Positions 1 through 7,574 of a DNA stretch of 64,000 nucleotides are shown piece after piece. The first letter of the stretch is position 1. Every line of letters begins with the position of its first letter. Under the pieces are notes generated by a model that saw only the letters and a list, made by a program, of their open reading frames with translations, was not told the DNA's origin and made no database searches. Location: positions 186,001 to 250,000 of the forward strand of contig NZ_BAAAYO010000008.1 in NCBI RefSeq assembly GCF_039536325.1. Reading direction: 5' to 3'. A program made the translations under genes and the position numbers. This stretch comes from Paenibacillus_AB hodogayensis. GTDB taxonomy: Bacteria > Bacillota > Bacilli > Paenibacillales > NBRC-103111.

Positions 1-26
1 CGATTCCCGGCCTTTGTATCCACACA

Positions 27-56
27 AGTATAAACCAATCGACTTTGGGGTGTCAA
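27..56 (-). promoter_or_regulatory. sigma-A promoter reading out of the window
   Basis: On the minus strand there is a perfect -35 hexamer TTGACA (56-51), an 18-base spacer and a -10 TATACT (32-27). It lies just beyond the yajQ stop and points to base 1, so it should drive the next gene to the left, which is outside the window. No convincing yajQ terminator is seen before it. Confidence 0.65.
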
Positions 57-73
57 AAAAACGAACATCGCCT

Positions 74-565
74 TTAGCGAAAATTGACGAATTGCAAATC
101 GAGCTCGATATCCGCGCGCTTGAGCAGTTGGATCGCCTGCTGCAAATCATCCCGGCTTTTGCCCGTTACGCGAAGCTGGTCGCCTTGAATTTGGCTTTTG
201 ATTTTCAGCTTAGAATCGCGGATCAGAATATTGATCTTTTTTGCGTTTTCCTGATCGATACCCTGCTTCAGCCCGATCCGCTGGCGCACCGTCGACGACG
301 CGGCTGGTTCGATTTTGCCGTACTGCAGGTTCTTGAGCGAGATGCCCCGCTTGACCATCTTCGCATGCAGCACGTCCAGCACGCTGTTCAGCTTGTATTC
401 GTCGTCGGAGGCGACGACCAGTTCGTTTTTCTCCAGCTTGATGCTGCTCTTGGAGCCTTTAAAATCGAAGCGGTTGTCGATTTCCTTCTCCGCCTGCTGG
501 ATCGCGTTGTTCAGCTCCTGCATGTCGATCGCGGAAACGATATCGAACGAATTTTCCGTGCTCAT
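74..565 (-). CDS. yajQ: YajQ family nucleotide-binding protein (UPF0234)
   Basis: This 163-residue protein matches the YajQ/UPF0234 family along its whole length. It has the usual opening STENSFDIVS, the DNRFDFKGS segment near residue 33 and the KSRDDLQ stretch near the C-terminus. Family members fold as two ferredoxin-like domains; some bind cyclic di-GMP or associate with tRNA/rRNA, but the role in Firmicutes is unsettled. I place the start at the ATG at 565 because AAGGTGGGG lies 9 bases upstream; an in-frame GTG at 580 sits inside that ribosome binding site. An extended -10 promoter lies at 606-614. It is the last gene of the window and is transcribed apart from rodZ. Confidence 0.9.
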   Translation of the reverse strand: MSTENSFDIVSAIDMQELNNAIQQAEKEIDNRFDFKGSKSSIKLEKNELVVASDDEYKLNSVLDVLHAKMVKRGISLKNLQYGKIEPAASSTVRQRIGLKQGIDQENAKKINILIRDSKLKIKSQIQGDQLRVTGKSRDDLQQAIQLLKRADIELDLQFVNFR

Positions 566-605
566 CCTTATGGGCCCCACCTTTCACGGTATAAAGTTCT
601 TCTTC

Positions 606-614
606 ATTATAACA
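606..614 (-). promoter_or_regulatory. extended -10 promoter of yajQ
   Basis: The minus strand reads TGTTATAAT, a perfect extended -10 element, about 41 bases before the chosen yajQ start. No good -35 is present; a run of T residues occupies that position, as often happens with TGn promoters. Confidence 0.5.
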
Positions 615-693
615 ATCGCGTACGCAGAAAAAAAGACATCCGCCCATTCGCGAATGCCTTGCCACCCCGTAAGCTTGCTGCAATGCCCTGTCT

Positions 694-855
694 TCAACGG
701 ACGCGACCCGGTGTCCGGAACATGTCCAGAACGCCGAGCACGATATGGGCCAGACCGAAGCCCAAAATCCCGTAGCCCCAAGCATTCGGAGCCAAATACC
801 AGCCGATCAGTGCAACGATAACGCCGAGCACCGTAACGACCCAGCTTGTAGTCAT
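694..855 (-). CDS. small membrane protein, 53 residues, unknown function
   Basis: An open frame from ATG 855 to a TGA at 696-694 encodes 53 residues. It begins MTTSWVVTVLGVIVALIGWY, continues with a glycine-rich second hydrophobic stretch (about residues 27-43), and ends in a short basic tail, DMFRTPGRVR. The layout is two transmembrane helices joined by a LAPNAWG turn. A weak GCGAGGCG ribosome binding site precedes the ATG. It sits between the rodZ-like gene and yajQ on the same strand. Coding is supported by the coherent hydrophobic pattern and a strand shared with its neighbours, but I cannot name a family. The gene is easily missed because of its length. Confidence 0.65.
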   Translation of the reverse strand: MTTSWVVTVLGVIVALIGWYLAPNAWGYGILGFGLAHIVLGVLDMFRTPGRVR

Positions 856-926
856 GCGGTTCGCCTCGCTTTAGCGGATAAGTAACTGCGTAGCCGTAGC
901 TTACCCGGAAGCGAAGAAATTATGCG

Positions 927-1808
927 TCATGTGGACTTTTGCAGATCGATCTGGACTTGCTTGACGCTTTTGCCGGAACCAAGCTGGATGGCGGTGCCGT
1001 TGACGACGATTTGAGCGGCCGGCGGGAAGCCGACTCTGATGAAAAACCCGGCATCGGTTGTCCAGTCCCGGGTATCGCCCTTCTTGTACAGCTTCTGCTC
1101 GATCTCCTGCCGCTCCGCCTTGCGGTCGGCTGTAGCCGGAACGATCCGATCGATTTTCAGCCAGCACTCGTCCCCCCCGATGGTGAGCTGCACGTTCAAG
1201 GTGTCCGCATTGGTTACCGTATAATAGTCGATATTATTTTCCGTACGGGCCAGCGTTACGACAGGCGTTTTGGGTGGCGGCGTTACCGCCTGGCCGTTCT
1301 GCTGAGGGTTTACGGTATCCGTCTTGATGCCCGGGGCATTGGTTCCCGCCGCGCTTTGCTGGTCAGACCGCTTTTCGGTTATTTTATCGTTCGGATCGAT
1401 TTGCTTGCCCTGATCCCCGGAATAAGAGTTTCCGATAAAATAATAAAGAATGCCGAGAATGAGCAGGATGAACGACAGCATCAAAATATTGGACGCCCAC
1501 TTGCTGAGTTTCTCCGTGCTTCGCGAATCCCGCTTGCGCCGCCGGATCGGTTCCGCTACCGTTTCCGCCACGGGCGCAGGAATGGCGTTGCCGTACAAGC
1601 CCAGCACTTCATTCGGATCGAGCCCCACCGCTTCCGAATAGCTTTTAATAAAGGCGCGAACGTAAAAGCTGCCAGGTAAAATTTTGTAATCTCCGTCTTC
1701 AATCGCTTCCAAATACCGCTTCCGTATTTTCGTCATCTCCTCGAGCTGATCCAAGGAAATGGATTGATCCAATCGCGCTTTTTTCAGCAACTGCCCCAAA
1801 TCCGACAC
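927..1808 (-). CDS. rodZ: RodZ-like helix-turn-helix membrane protein (YmfM)
   Basis: The 293-residue product has a RodZ/YmfM layout. An N-terminal Cro-like helix-turn-helix (residues about 1-70, with IRKRYLEAIE and PGSFYVRAFI) is followed by a basic stretch, one transmembrane helix (about residues 110-130, ILMLSFILLILGILYYF), a Q/N/P-rich linker and a C-terminal DUF4115-type beta domain. RodZ couples the MreB cytoskeleton to cell-wall synthesis. The start is taken at GTG 1808 because GGGAGGTGAT lies a few bases upstream; a 13-residue longer frame begins at 1847 without a site. It follows ymfK, as ymfM does in Bacillus. Confidence 0.85.
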   Translation of the reverse strand: MSDLGQLLKKARLDQSISLDQLEEMTKIRKRYLEAIEDGDYKILPGSFYVRAFIKSYSEAVGLDPNEVLGLYGNAIPAPVAETVAEPIRRRKRDSRSTEKLSKWASNILMLSFILLILGILYYFIGNSYSGDQGKQIDPNDKITEKRSDQQSAAGTNAPGIKTDTVNPQQNGQAVTPPPKTPVVTLARTENNIDYYTVTNADTLNVQLTIGGDECWLKIDRIVPATADRKAERQEIEQKLYKKGDTRDWTTDAGFFIRVGFPPAAQIVVNGTAIQLGSGKSVKQVQIDLQKST

Positions 1809-1859
1809 TGTTCCATCACCTCCCGCAGACGGGATTGATTCGTCCATCGTCCGCCTGCT

Positions 1860-2627
1860 TTAAAATTTGTCGTTCTCGAAATTCGTAAACGTTTCGTATG
1901 TGATTTCTTCATCCGGCGAATTGCGCAGCTCGATAATCACATTGAACGTATCGTATGTGTATTCCGACTCGCGGATAAAAATATCCGGATGCTCGATCAC
2001 TTTCGTAGAAGGCATCGCCATGATCTCCCGCAGCAGCATGTGGTGACGTTCGTTGGAACGGATCGTGGAGACGATCCCGTCGATGATGAACACGTTGTTG
2101 GGGCTCATTTCGTCTTCGGACATCGTACTCCGCACCGTCTGCCTCAGCAGCGTCGAAGAGACGAACGTCCAGCGCTTCTTGGCACATACGCTTCCCGCTA
2201 TGATCGATTCGGTTTTGCCGACGCGCGGCATCCCCCGCAAGCCAATGACTTGGTTGCCTTCCTTCTTGCAAATTTCGCCCAGAAAATCGACCAAAAGTCC
2301 CAGTTCGTCCCGAGTAAAGCGGAACGTTTTGCGGTCGTCCGAGTCGCGTTCGATGTACCGGCCGTGACGGACGGCCAAAATATCCACGAGCCGCGGCGCG
2401 CGCAATGCCGATACTGTAATATTATCCACTTTTTTCAACATTTTACCCATCAACTCTATTTTTTCGTCGTCGTTTGTTTGCAGCAGCATGCCGCGGGTAC
2501 GGTCCTCGACGCCGTTGATCGTCAATATGTTGATTTCCAGCATCCCCATCAGGGACGCAATATCGCCCAAAAGCCCCGGGCGGTTCTTATGTATTTTGTA
2601 CTCCATGTACCACTGCTTCGTTTCCAT
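1860..2627 (-). CDS. ymfK: YmfK/DUF3388 protein with ACT-like and P-loop regions
   Basis: This 255-residue protein matches the DUF3388 family of Firmicutes (B. subtilis YmfK). The N-terminal 75 residues look like an ACT domain (KNRPGLLGDIASLMG, then INILTINGVEDR), a fold that usually binds small ligands. The central part contains GMPRVGKT, a Walker A-type P-loop near residue 143, and a hydrophobic strand ending in D (NNVFIIDG) that could serve as Walker B. No function is established. The start at ATG 2627 is supported by GGAAAGGTGAG; a longer frame to 2720 has none. It follows the ymfJ terminator. Confidence 0.85.
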   Translation of the reverse strand: METKQWYMEYKIHKNRPGLLGDIASLMGMLEINILTINGVEDRTRGMLLQTNDDEKIELMGKMLKKVDNITVSALRAPRLVDILAVRHGRYIERDSDDRKTFRFTRDELGLLVDFLGEICKKEGNQVIGLRGMPRVGKTESIIAGSVCAKKRWTFVSSTLLRQTVRSTMSEDEMSPNNVFIIDGIVSTIRSNERHHMLLREIMAMPSTKVIEHPDIFIRESEYTYDTFNVIIELRNSPDEEITYETFTNFENDKF

Positions 2628-2730
2628 CCGATTCTCACCTTTCCGGGGTTGTACGCCCTTACCAGTAATTCTACAATATTCGCCAATATCCTCCTGGCTT
2701 CGCGTAAAAAAAGTTATCATGACAGGGTTA

Positions 2731-2755
2731 AAAGCCTCCCGCTAGAGGAGGCTTT
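2731..2755 (-). terminator. rho-independent terminator after ymfJ
   Basis: A 9-bp perfect stem (AAAGCCTCC with GGAGGCTTT) with a 7-base loop lies 17 bases after the ymfJ stop. In the minus direction the stem ends GGCTTTTAA, a short T-tract. Confidence 0.7.
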
Positions 2756-2771
2756 CCTTAATCCAATCCAA

Positions 2772-3023
2772 TCAGCCGTTGTTTACCAGTTTTACCATGC
2801 AACGGGCCAGCACTTTTTGCTCTTGCTCGTCAGCCACATCCCACAATTCCTTCAAAATGCGTTCTTCCTTATTCTCGGGATCGATCTTGTCCGCCAGAAA
2901 ATCGCCGACCTGAGCGGCTATTTTAGCGATCGTTTCGTCGCTCATCCCGGCTTGATGGGCCTGCTGCACACGATCGGACAAAAATTCCTTCCAGCGCTCA
3001 AAGCTTTTCAGTACAGTTGCCAT
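2772..3023 (-). CDS. ymfJ: DUF3243 protein (YmfJ)
   Basis: An 83-residue, mostly helical acidic protein matching DUF3243 (YmfJ of B. subtilis): SFERWKEFLSDRVQ at the N-terminus and LWDVADEQEQKVLA near the C-terminus. A strong AAGGAGGAGC site precedes the ATG. It lies between ymfI and ymfK, the same position as in Bacillus, and ends at a clear terminator. The biochemical function is unknown; it is too small and too charged to be a membrane protein. Confidence 0.85.
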   Translation of the reverse strand: MATVLKSFERWKEFLSDRVQQAHQAGMSDETIAKIAAQVGDFLADKIDPENKEERILKELWDVADEQEQKVLARCMVKLVNNG

Positions 3024-3136
3024 GGGTAGGCTCCTCCTTGAAGTGGGATCAACAACACCTGTAGCATGCGCCGTTGGCAGTCCCGCTATGCCGGCGGAGG
3101 AGCGCCAATTTCAGGGACAATCCGTGCGGAACGCGT

Positions 3137-3889
3137 TCAAGTCAGCCATCCGCCATTCGGACTAATAATTTGACCGGTAATGTACCCGGATTCCGGCAAG
3201 GCGATAAAATAGACGAGCGAAGCAATTTCATCGGGATGCGCAAATCGCCCGGCCGGAATATCGTTCTGCAGCGCTTCCTTCTCCGCCGTGTTCAGATTGG
3301 CATTCATCGCGGTTTCCACGACGCCCGGCGCGACCGCATTAACGGTCACGCCCGAAGGCGCCAGCTCCTTGGCCAACGCCTTCGTGAAGGCGTTGACTCC
3401 GCCCTTTGCCGTCGAATACACGACTTCGCAGGACGCACCGGAAATGCCCCAGACCGAGGATACATTGATGATTCGTCCGTACTTTTGCTTAACCATGGCG
3501 TCCATGAACAGCTGGGTACACAGAAACATGCCTTTCAAATTCACGTCCATGACGCGATCCCACTCGGGATCGGAGACGTCCTGCAGCATGCCGTAGTGGG
3601 CGACGCCTGCGTTGTTGACGACGATGTCGGGCACCATATCGTGCTTCTCCATCTTCTCTTTCATCCGCTGCAGCTGCTCTCTGGATCGCACGTCCGCGGT
3701 AACGGTCAATACCTTGGCCCCGCGATTCGCCAGACAAGCTCTGGCTGTCTCGTTGGCTTCTTCATGCGAGTTCAAATAATGGATCACGACCTTCATCCCC
3801 ACCGAGGCGAACCGCTTCGCGATGGCGGCCCCGATGCCGCGGCTCGCGCCGGTGACGAGGACGGTCGTATCGGATAACGCTTTGCTCAT
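3137..3889 (-). CDS. ymfI: SDR reductase YmfI, EF-P 5-aminopentanone reductase
   Basis: A 250-residue classical short-chain dehydrogenase. Visible are the cofactor motif TGASRGIG (residues 13-20), NNAG (92-95), and the catalytic Ser145, Tyr158 and Lys162 (YSTAK). The cofactor is probably NADPH, judged from the Arg in the glycine motif. FabG-like proteins share this fold, but the position directly after two M16 peptidase-like genes is that of B. subtilis ymfI. There the enzyme reduces the 5-aminopentanone on the conserved lysine of elongation factor P to 5-aminopentanol. The ATG overlaps the end of ymfH by 4 bases, so the two are translationally coupled. Confidence 0.88.
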   Translation of the reverse strand: MSKALSDTTVLVTGASRGIGAAIAKRFASVGMKVVIHYLNSHEEANETARACLANRGAKVLTVTADVRSREQLQRMKEKMEKHDMVPDIVVNNAGVAHYGMLQDVSDPEWDRVMDVNLKGMFLCTQLFMDAMVKQKYGRIINVSSVWGISGASCEVVYSTAKGGVNAFTKALAKELAPSGVTVNAVAPGVVETAMNANLNTAEKEALQNDIPAGRFAHPDEIASLVYFIALPESGYITGQIISPNGGWLT

Positions 3890-5172
3890 GCTTGGGGGCT
3901 TTGCACGATCGAGACCGCGAACCGCGAGAAGTCGGCATGCTCGCGAAGCCTGCGGTTTGCGTCCTCAAGCGTTACCGATTCATAGGCGTTCAGCACCTCG
4001 AACAAGCTCGCGTCCTTGAATTCGTATTTCGTAAATTCGTTCGCCATCGCCTCCGGCGAGTTCATCATCCGCATAAATCCGCCGATTTTCTTCCTTTTGC
4101 TGCGTTCGAACGACACCTGGTCGATCCCCTCCGCCTTGGCTTGCTCCAGACCGGCCTTGACCCGTTCCACCAGCTCGTCGGGATTGCGGGTGTCGCCGCC
4201 GATGACCGAGAATGCGTAATTGACGCTGGCATTGTATTCATGACCGAATTGGTCCGAAATCAGGCCGTCGTCATACATTTCCTGGTACAGCCGGGAGCTT
4301 GGGCTAAGCAGCGCGTCCAGCACGAGCTTGCTCGTCATTTCCCGCTTCAATGCCGCGCTTCCGCCTTCCTTGCCGGCCGGCTCCTTGAATCCGAACAAGC
4401 ATTTGGGCAGCGACACTGGCAGCTCGATCACCTTTTTGCGCTCCTGCACCTGTTCCGGCTCCTCTTCGAAATAACGGCGAATTTCGCCCTGAGGCGGGAA
4501 CGTCTTGGCCGCCTGATTGTCGCGCACCAGCGACAGGATGCTCTCCGGCTCGACGCCGCCGACTACGAACAGGCTCATGTTGCTCGGGTGATAGAACGTA
4601 TGGTAGCACTCGTACAACGTATCCTTCGTAATCTGCGCGATCGAATCGATCGTGCCGGCGATATCGATGCGAACCGGATGTTTGCGGTACAGCGCCTCAA
4701 TCAAGCCGAAGTAGACGCGCCAATCCGGATTGTCCCGGTACATGTTGATTTCCTGACCGATGATGCCTTTTTCCTTCTCCACGTTTTGCTCCGTGAAGTA
4801 CGGATTTTGCACAAAATTAATCAATGTCGTCAAGTTTTCGGTTACCTGCTCCGTCGCCGAGAACAAATACACGGTTCGGTCAAAGCTCGTGAACGCATTG
4901 GCTGAAGCGCCTTGCGAGGCGAAGGTGGCGAAGATATCGCCGGTCGGCTCCTCGAACATCTTATGCTCGAGAAAATGCGCGATGCCGTCCGGCACCGTCG
5001 TTTCCGCTTTGCCCTCCACCCGGAAGTGATTGTCGATCGAGCCGTATTTCGTAGAAAACGTGGCGTAAATTTTATGAAAGCCCGGCTTCGGAAGAACGTA
5101 GACGTCCAGCCCGTTAGGAAGCTTCTCATGATAAAGCGTTTCTTTCAATCGGGTAAAAGGTATCGTCTGCAT
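3886..5172 (-). CDS. ymfH: M16 family zinc peptidase-like protein YmfH (EF-P modification-associated)
   Basis: A 428-residue M16 (pitrilysin/insulinase) family protein. The zinc-binding HFLEH motif (HxxEH) is intact near residue 70, in the sequence AHFLEHKMFEE, and a downstream conserved Glu is plausible in the EKEKGIIGQEI helix. In Bacillus this gene and its neighbour ymfF are needed together with ymfI for normal EF-P modification; what they cleave, if anything, is not settled. It follows ymfF after 3 bases and overlaps ymfI by 4, giving a tight ymfF-ymfH-ymfI operon. M16 enzymes commonly work as an active plus inactive pair, which matches this pair. Confidence 0.88.
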   Translation of the reverse strand: MQTIPFTRLKETLYHEKLPNGLDVYVLPKPGFHKIYATFSTKYGSIDNHFRVEGKAETTVPDGIAHFLEHKMFEEPTGDIFATFASQGASANAFTSFDRTVYLFSATEQVTENLTTLINFVQNPYFTEQNVEKEKGIIGQEINMYRDNPDWRVYFGLIEALYRKHPVRIDIAGTIDSIAQITKDTLYECYHTFYHPSNMSLFVVGGVEPESILSLVRDNQAAKTFPPQGEIRRYFEEEPEQVQERKKVIELPVSLPKCLFGFKEPAGKEGGSAALKREMTSKLVLDALLSPSSRLYQEMYDDGLISDQFGHEYNASVNYAFSVIGGDTRNPDELVERVKAGLEQAKAEGIDQVSFERSKRKKIGGFMRMMNSPEAMANEFTKYEFKDASLFEVLNAYESVTLEDANRRLREHADFSRFAVSIVQSPQA

Positions 5173-5175
5173 CCG

Positions 5176-6507
5176 TTATTCCCCCTTCCGGTCGCGTAGG
5201 AAATAAATCGTATCGAGCTTTACTCGTTCGGCCACCCGGCGGATTGCCGCAATGTCCACCTGCTCTACCTGAGCGATCAGTTCGTCGGCCGTACGCGACT
5301 TGCCTGACAGTTGGTTATTGAAGTCAAGTGCGATCGTTTCGAAAGCAGAGTCCTGGCTTTCCCGCAACTGGTTGGCGATCATGGCCCGGGTCTGGGACAT
5401 TTCCAGCTCGCTGATTTGACCTTCCGCCATCAAACCGATCTGCTGCTTGATAATATCGACGGCTTTCTCGTAGTTGGCGAATTCGATGCCGGACTGAATC
5501 GTCAAAATCCCTTTATGTCCGTCCAGACGGGATGAGGCGTAATAGGCCAAGCTTTCTTTTTCCCGCACGTTCAGGAACAGCTTGGAGTGCGGATAGCCGC
5601 CCAGTATGCCATTGTACATCAGCATCGCCGGGTATTCGTCGTCAGCATACGTCACATACGTGCGCAAGCCCATGTTGAGCTTGCCCTGCGTCACATCGAG
5701 CCGCTCGACGACCGTGTTCGTCTGTTCAACGGTTTGATGGGCGATCTTGCGGTCGTAAGAGGCAAGGGTCGAACGATCCCAGCGGAAGGCGGATTCGACC
5801 AGTGGCTCTACCTGCTCCAACGTCGTATTGCCGACGACATATACATCGATCGGCGACTCTTTCAGCCATTGGCGGTAGGCGGCCAGAAGAGACTGCGGCG
5901 TAATCGCGTCCAGATCGGCCGTTTTGCCGAGCGGCGGCAGCCGGTATGGCTCGTTTTTGCACATTTCTTCGATGCTTCGCTCCGCCGCGTAACGGATTTT
6001 GTCGTTGATGACCGCAGCGATCCGCTTGCGGAGCGTATCTTTTTCCGCCTCCACGTACTTGGCGCGGAAAGAGCCGCCCTCGAGCGCCGGATCGGTAATC
6101 GCTTCTCCGACGAATCGCAAAGCCTCCTCCAGCATCGATTGCTTGTCGGAAACGAAATCGTCGTGAATCATGTCCATGCGGAATTGAACGATCTGGTAAT
6201 CGCCGCGTTTGTACACGTCGAAGCCGAAGCCGGCTCCGTACAGATCGTCTTGGCGCTCCCGGAACTGTTTTGTTTCCGGCAGCTTGGCCGTTCCTCTGCG
6301 CAGTACGAAAGGTGTCAGCGCAACCGACGTTACTGTCGATTCGGTCAAGGGGGTCCCTATGTATACCGAGATGGCGTATGTCTTAAATTGGTCGGTGGGC
6401 AAGACGTGCAGCCTCACGTTCCCTACCGTTTTCCTCTCGAATGCGGATTTGTTCAACGGCAATTTGCTCCCCTCCTCGAATAATGGTTGCCTTGTTTCTA
6501 CTGCCAT
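5176..6507 (-). CDS. ymfF: M16 family protein YmfF, lacks the zinc motif
   Basis: A 443-residue M16-fold protein and the probable partner of YmfH. Where active members carry HxxEH it reads VALTPFVLRRGTAKLP, with no His pair, so it should be a non-catalytic subunit. The C-terminal half keeps family sequence such as NMGLRTYVTYADDEYP and SLAYYASSRLD. The ATG at 6507 is preceded by AAAGAGG; a longer frame to 6555 would run through the promoter region. It is first in the ymfF-ymfH-ymfI operon. Confidence 0.85.
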   Translation of the reverse strand: MAVETRQPLFEEGSKLPLNKSAFERKTVGNVRLHVLPTDQFKTYAISVYIGTPLTESTVTSVALTPFVLRRGTAKLPETKQFRERQDDLYGAGFGFDVYKRGDYQIVQFRMDMIHDDFVSDKQSMLEEALRFVGEAITDPALEGGSFRAKYVEAEKDTLRKRIAAVINDKIRYAAERSIEEMCKNEPYRLPPLGKTADLDAITPQSLLAAYRQWLKESPIDVYVVGNTTLEQVEPLVESAFRWDRSTLASYDRKIAHQTVEQTNTVVERLDVTQGKLNMGLRTYVTYADDEYPAMLMYNGILGGYPHSKLFLNVREKESLAYYASSRLDGHKGILTIQSGIEFANYEKAVDIIKQQIGLMAEGQISELEMSQTRAMIANQLRESQDSAFETIALDFNNQLSGKSRTADELIAQVEQVDIAAIRRVAERVKLDTIYFLRDRKGE

Positions 6508-6525
6508 TGTATCGACCTCTTTTCC

Positions 6526-6555
6526 ATTATATTCTTCCAGAAACAGAAGAAGCAA
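6526..6555 (-). promoter_or_regulatory. possible sigma-A promoter of the ymfF operon
   Basis: TTGCTT (6555-6550), an 18-base spacer and TATAAT (6531-6526) on the minus strand. The expected transcript start falls only about 12 bases before the ymfF ATG and cuts into the ribosome binding site, so either the leader is nearly absent or the -10 match is fortuitous. Confidence 0.4.
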
Positions 6556-6570
6556 CCGAACGGTTACTTC
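6549..6570 (-). terminator. weak terminator-like hairpin after sleB
   Basis: Arms GAAGTAACCG and CGGTTGCTTC form a 10-bp stem with one mismatch and a 2-base turn, about 30 bases past the sleB stop. In the minus direction it is followed by TTCTGTTTC, a poor T-tract, and it overlaps the ymfF -35 region. Confidence 0.4.
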
Positions 6571-6598
6571 TTTTTGGACTGTCTATTCAGTTTGGTTT

Positions 6599-7393
6599 TT
6601 ACTTGCAAAAGATATGCTTGCCGATCTGCTTCACCTGAGTCCGCGACCAGATCCATTTGGAGGTGGCCGTCTCCGGATTGAAGTAATAGAGGCAGCCCCC
6701 CGACGGGTCGTAACCGGCCAGGGCGTCCTGCACCGCTTTCTTCGCCACATCGTTCGGGGTCAAATATATTTGTCCGTCCGCTACGGCGGTAAAAGCTCCC
6801 GGCTGGAAAATAACGCCGGATACCGTATTCGGGAAGCTGGACGAGCGTACGCGGTTTATAATGACGGCGGCGACGGCGATCTGGCCGACGTACGGCTCGC
6901 CTCTGGACTCTCCATACACCGCATTGGCCATCAAATTCAAGTCCGCCTCCGACAAGCCCAAATCATTCGAACCGGCGTACATATTGCCGGCCGGCGCCTC
7001 GGCTGCCGGCGCTTGCGGCTGCGGGGCGGTCGGAGCCGACGCTTGTCCTTCCCCTTTGCGGGGGGTACGGTCGGGCGACCAGTCCTTGGTCGCTTCCCAT
7101 AGCTTCACCTTCGTTTTGCCGCCGACGATTCCGTCTACCTTCATGCCGAACTGGGACTGAAAGTTTTTCAGCGATTGCAGTGTCTGGTACCCGAAATCCC
7201 CGTCAACGTCTCCGTTGTAAAAGCCGAGCATCTTCAAACGCCCCTGGAGCTCATATACGTCCCCGCCTTTGAGTCCATACCGAAGCTCCGCGTTTCCGAA
7301 CGTTTGTTCGTAACGCCAATGCTGTTTAACCTGCATGCCGGCCAGCAAAAAAAGTACGGTGCATATTGTTATGACAACTAATCGCTTGTTCAT
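6599..7393 (-). CDS. sleB: spore cortex-lytic enzyme SleB
   Basis: The 264-residue product has an N-terminal signal/anchor helix (RLVVITICTVLFLLAG), a PG_binding_1 domain (about residues 40-100, with YELQGRLKMLGFYNGDVDG), a Pro/Ala-rich linker and a C-terminal Hydrolase_2 domain (about 145-264). The domain contains the likely catalytic Glu in NAVYGESRGE and the family FFNPETA-like YYFNPETATSKW. SleB is made in the forespore, held in the spore coat/cortex, and cleaves muramic-lactam cortex peptidoglycan during germination. The ATG at 7393 is better spaced from GAGGG than the one at 7408. A sigma-G-like promoter lies upstream. Its usual partner ypeB is not adjacent. Confidence 0.92.
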   Translation of the reverse strand: MNKRLVVITICTVLFLLAGMQVKQHWRYEQTFGNAELRYGLKGGDVYELQGRLKMLGFYNGDVDGDFGYQTLQSLKNFQSQFGMKVDGIVGGKTKVKLWEATKDWSPDRTPRKGEGQASAPTAPQPQAPAAEAPAGNMYAGSNDLGLSEADLNLMANAVYGESRGEPYVGQIAVAAVIINRVRSSSFPNTVSGVIFQPGAFTAVADGQIYLTPNDVAKKAVQDALAGYDPSGGCLYYFNPETATSKWIWSRTQVKQIGKHIFCK

Positions 7394-7461
7394 TCGCGTC
7401 TCAACCATCCCTCGTTGCTGAATATTTGGGCTTTGGGAACGAACGTCCCTTATTCACGCCT

Positions 7462-7492
7462 TATTATGACAAAGCGCCTGCCTTCTTATTCA
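7462..7492 (-). promoter_or_regulatory. sigma-G-like forespore promoter of sleB
   Basis: TGAATA (7492-7487), an 18-base spacer and CATAATA (7468-7462) on the minus strand match the forespore sigma-G consensus (TGnATA and CATACTA-like) with one difference in the -10. It lies about 70 bases before sleB, a known sigma-G target in Bacillus. Confidence 0.65.
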
Positions 7493-7528
7493 AAGAAAGG
7501 AATCGAAGTCGGCAAGAAGAAACGGAAC

Positions 7529-7563
7529 AAAAAAATGCGCCCCGCCGTAAAGGCGGAACGCAT
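7529..7563 (-). terminator. rho-independent terminator after spoIIIE
   Basis: In the minus direction TGCGTTCCGCC pairs with GGCGGGGCGCA (11 bp including G-T pairs) around TTTAC, then ATTTTTTTG. It begins about 12 bases after the spoIIIE stop. Confidence 0.85.
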
Positions 7564-7574
7564 GCATTTCCTGC

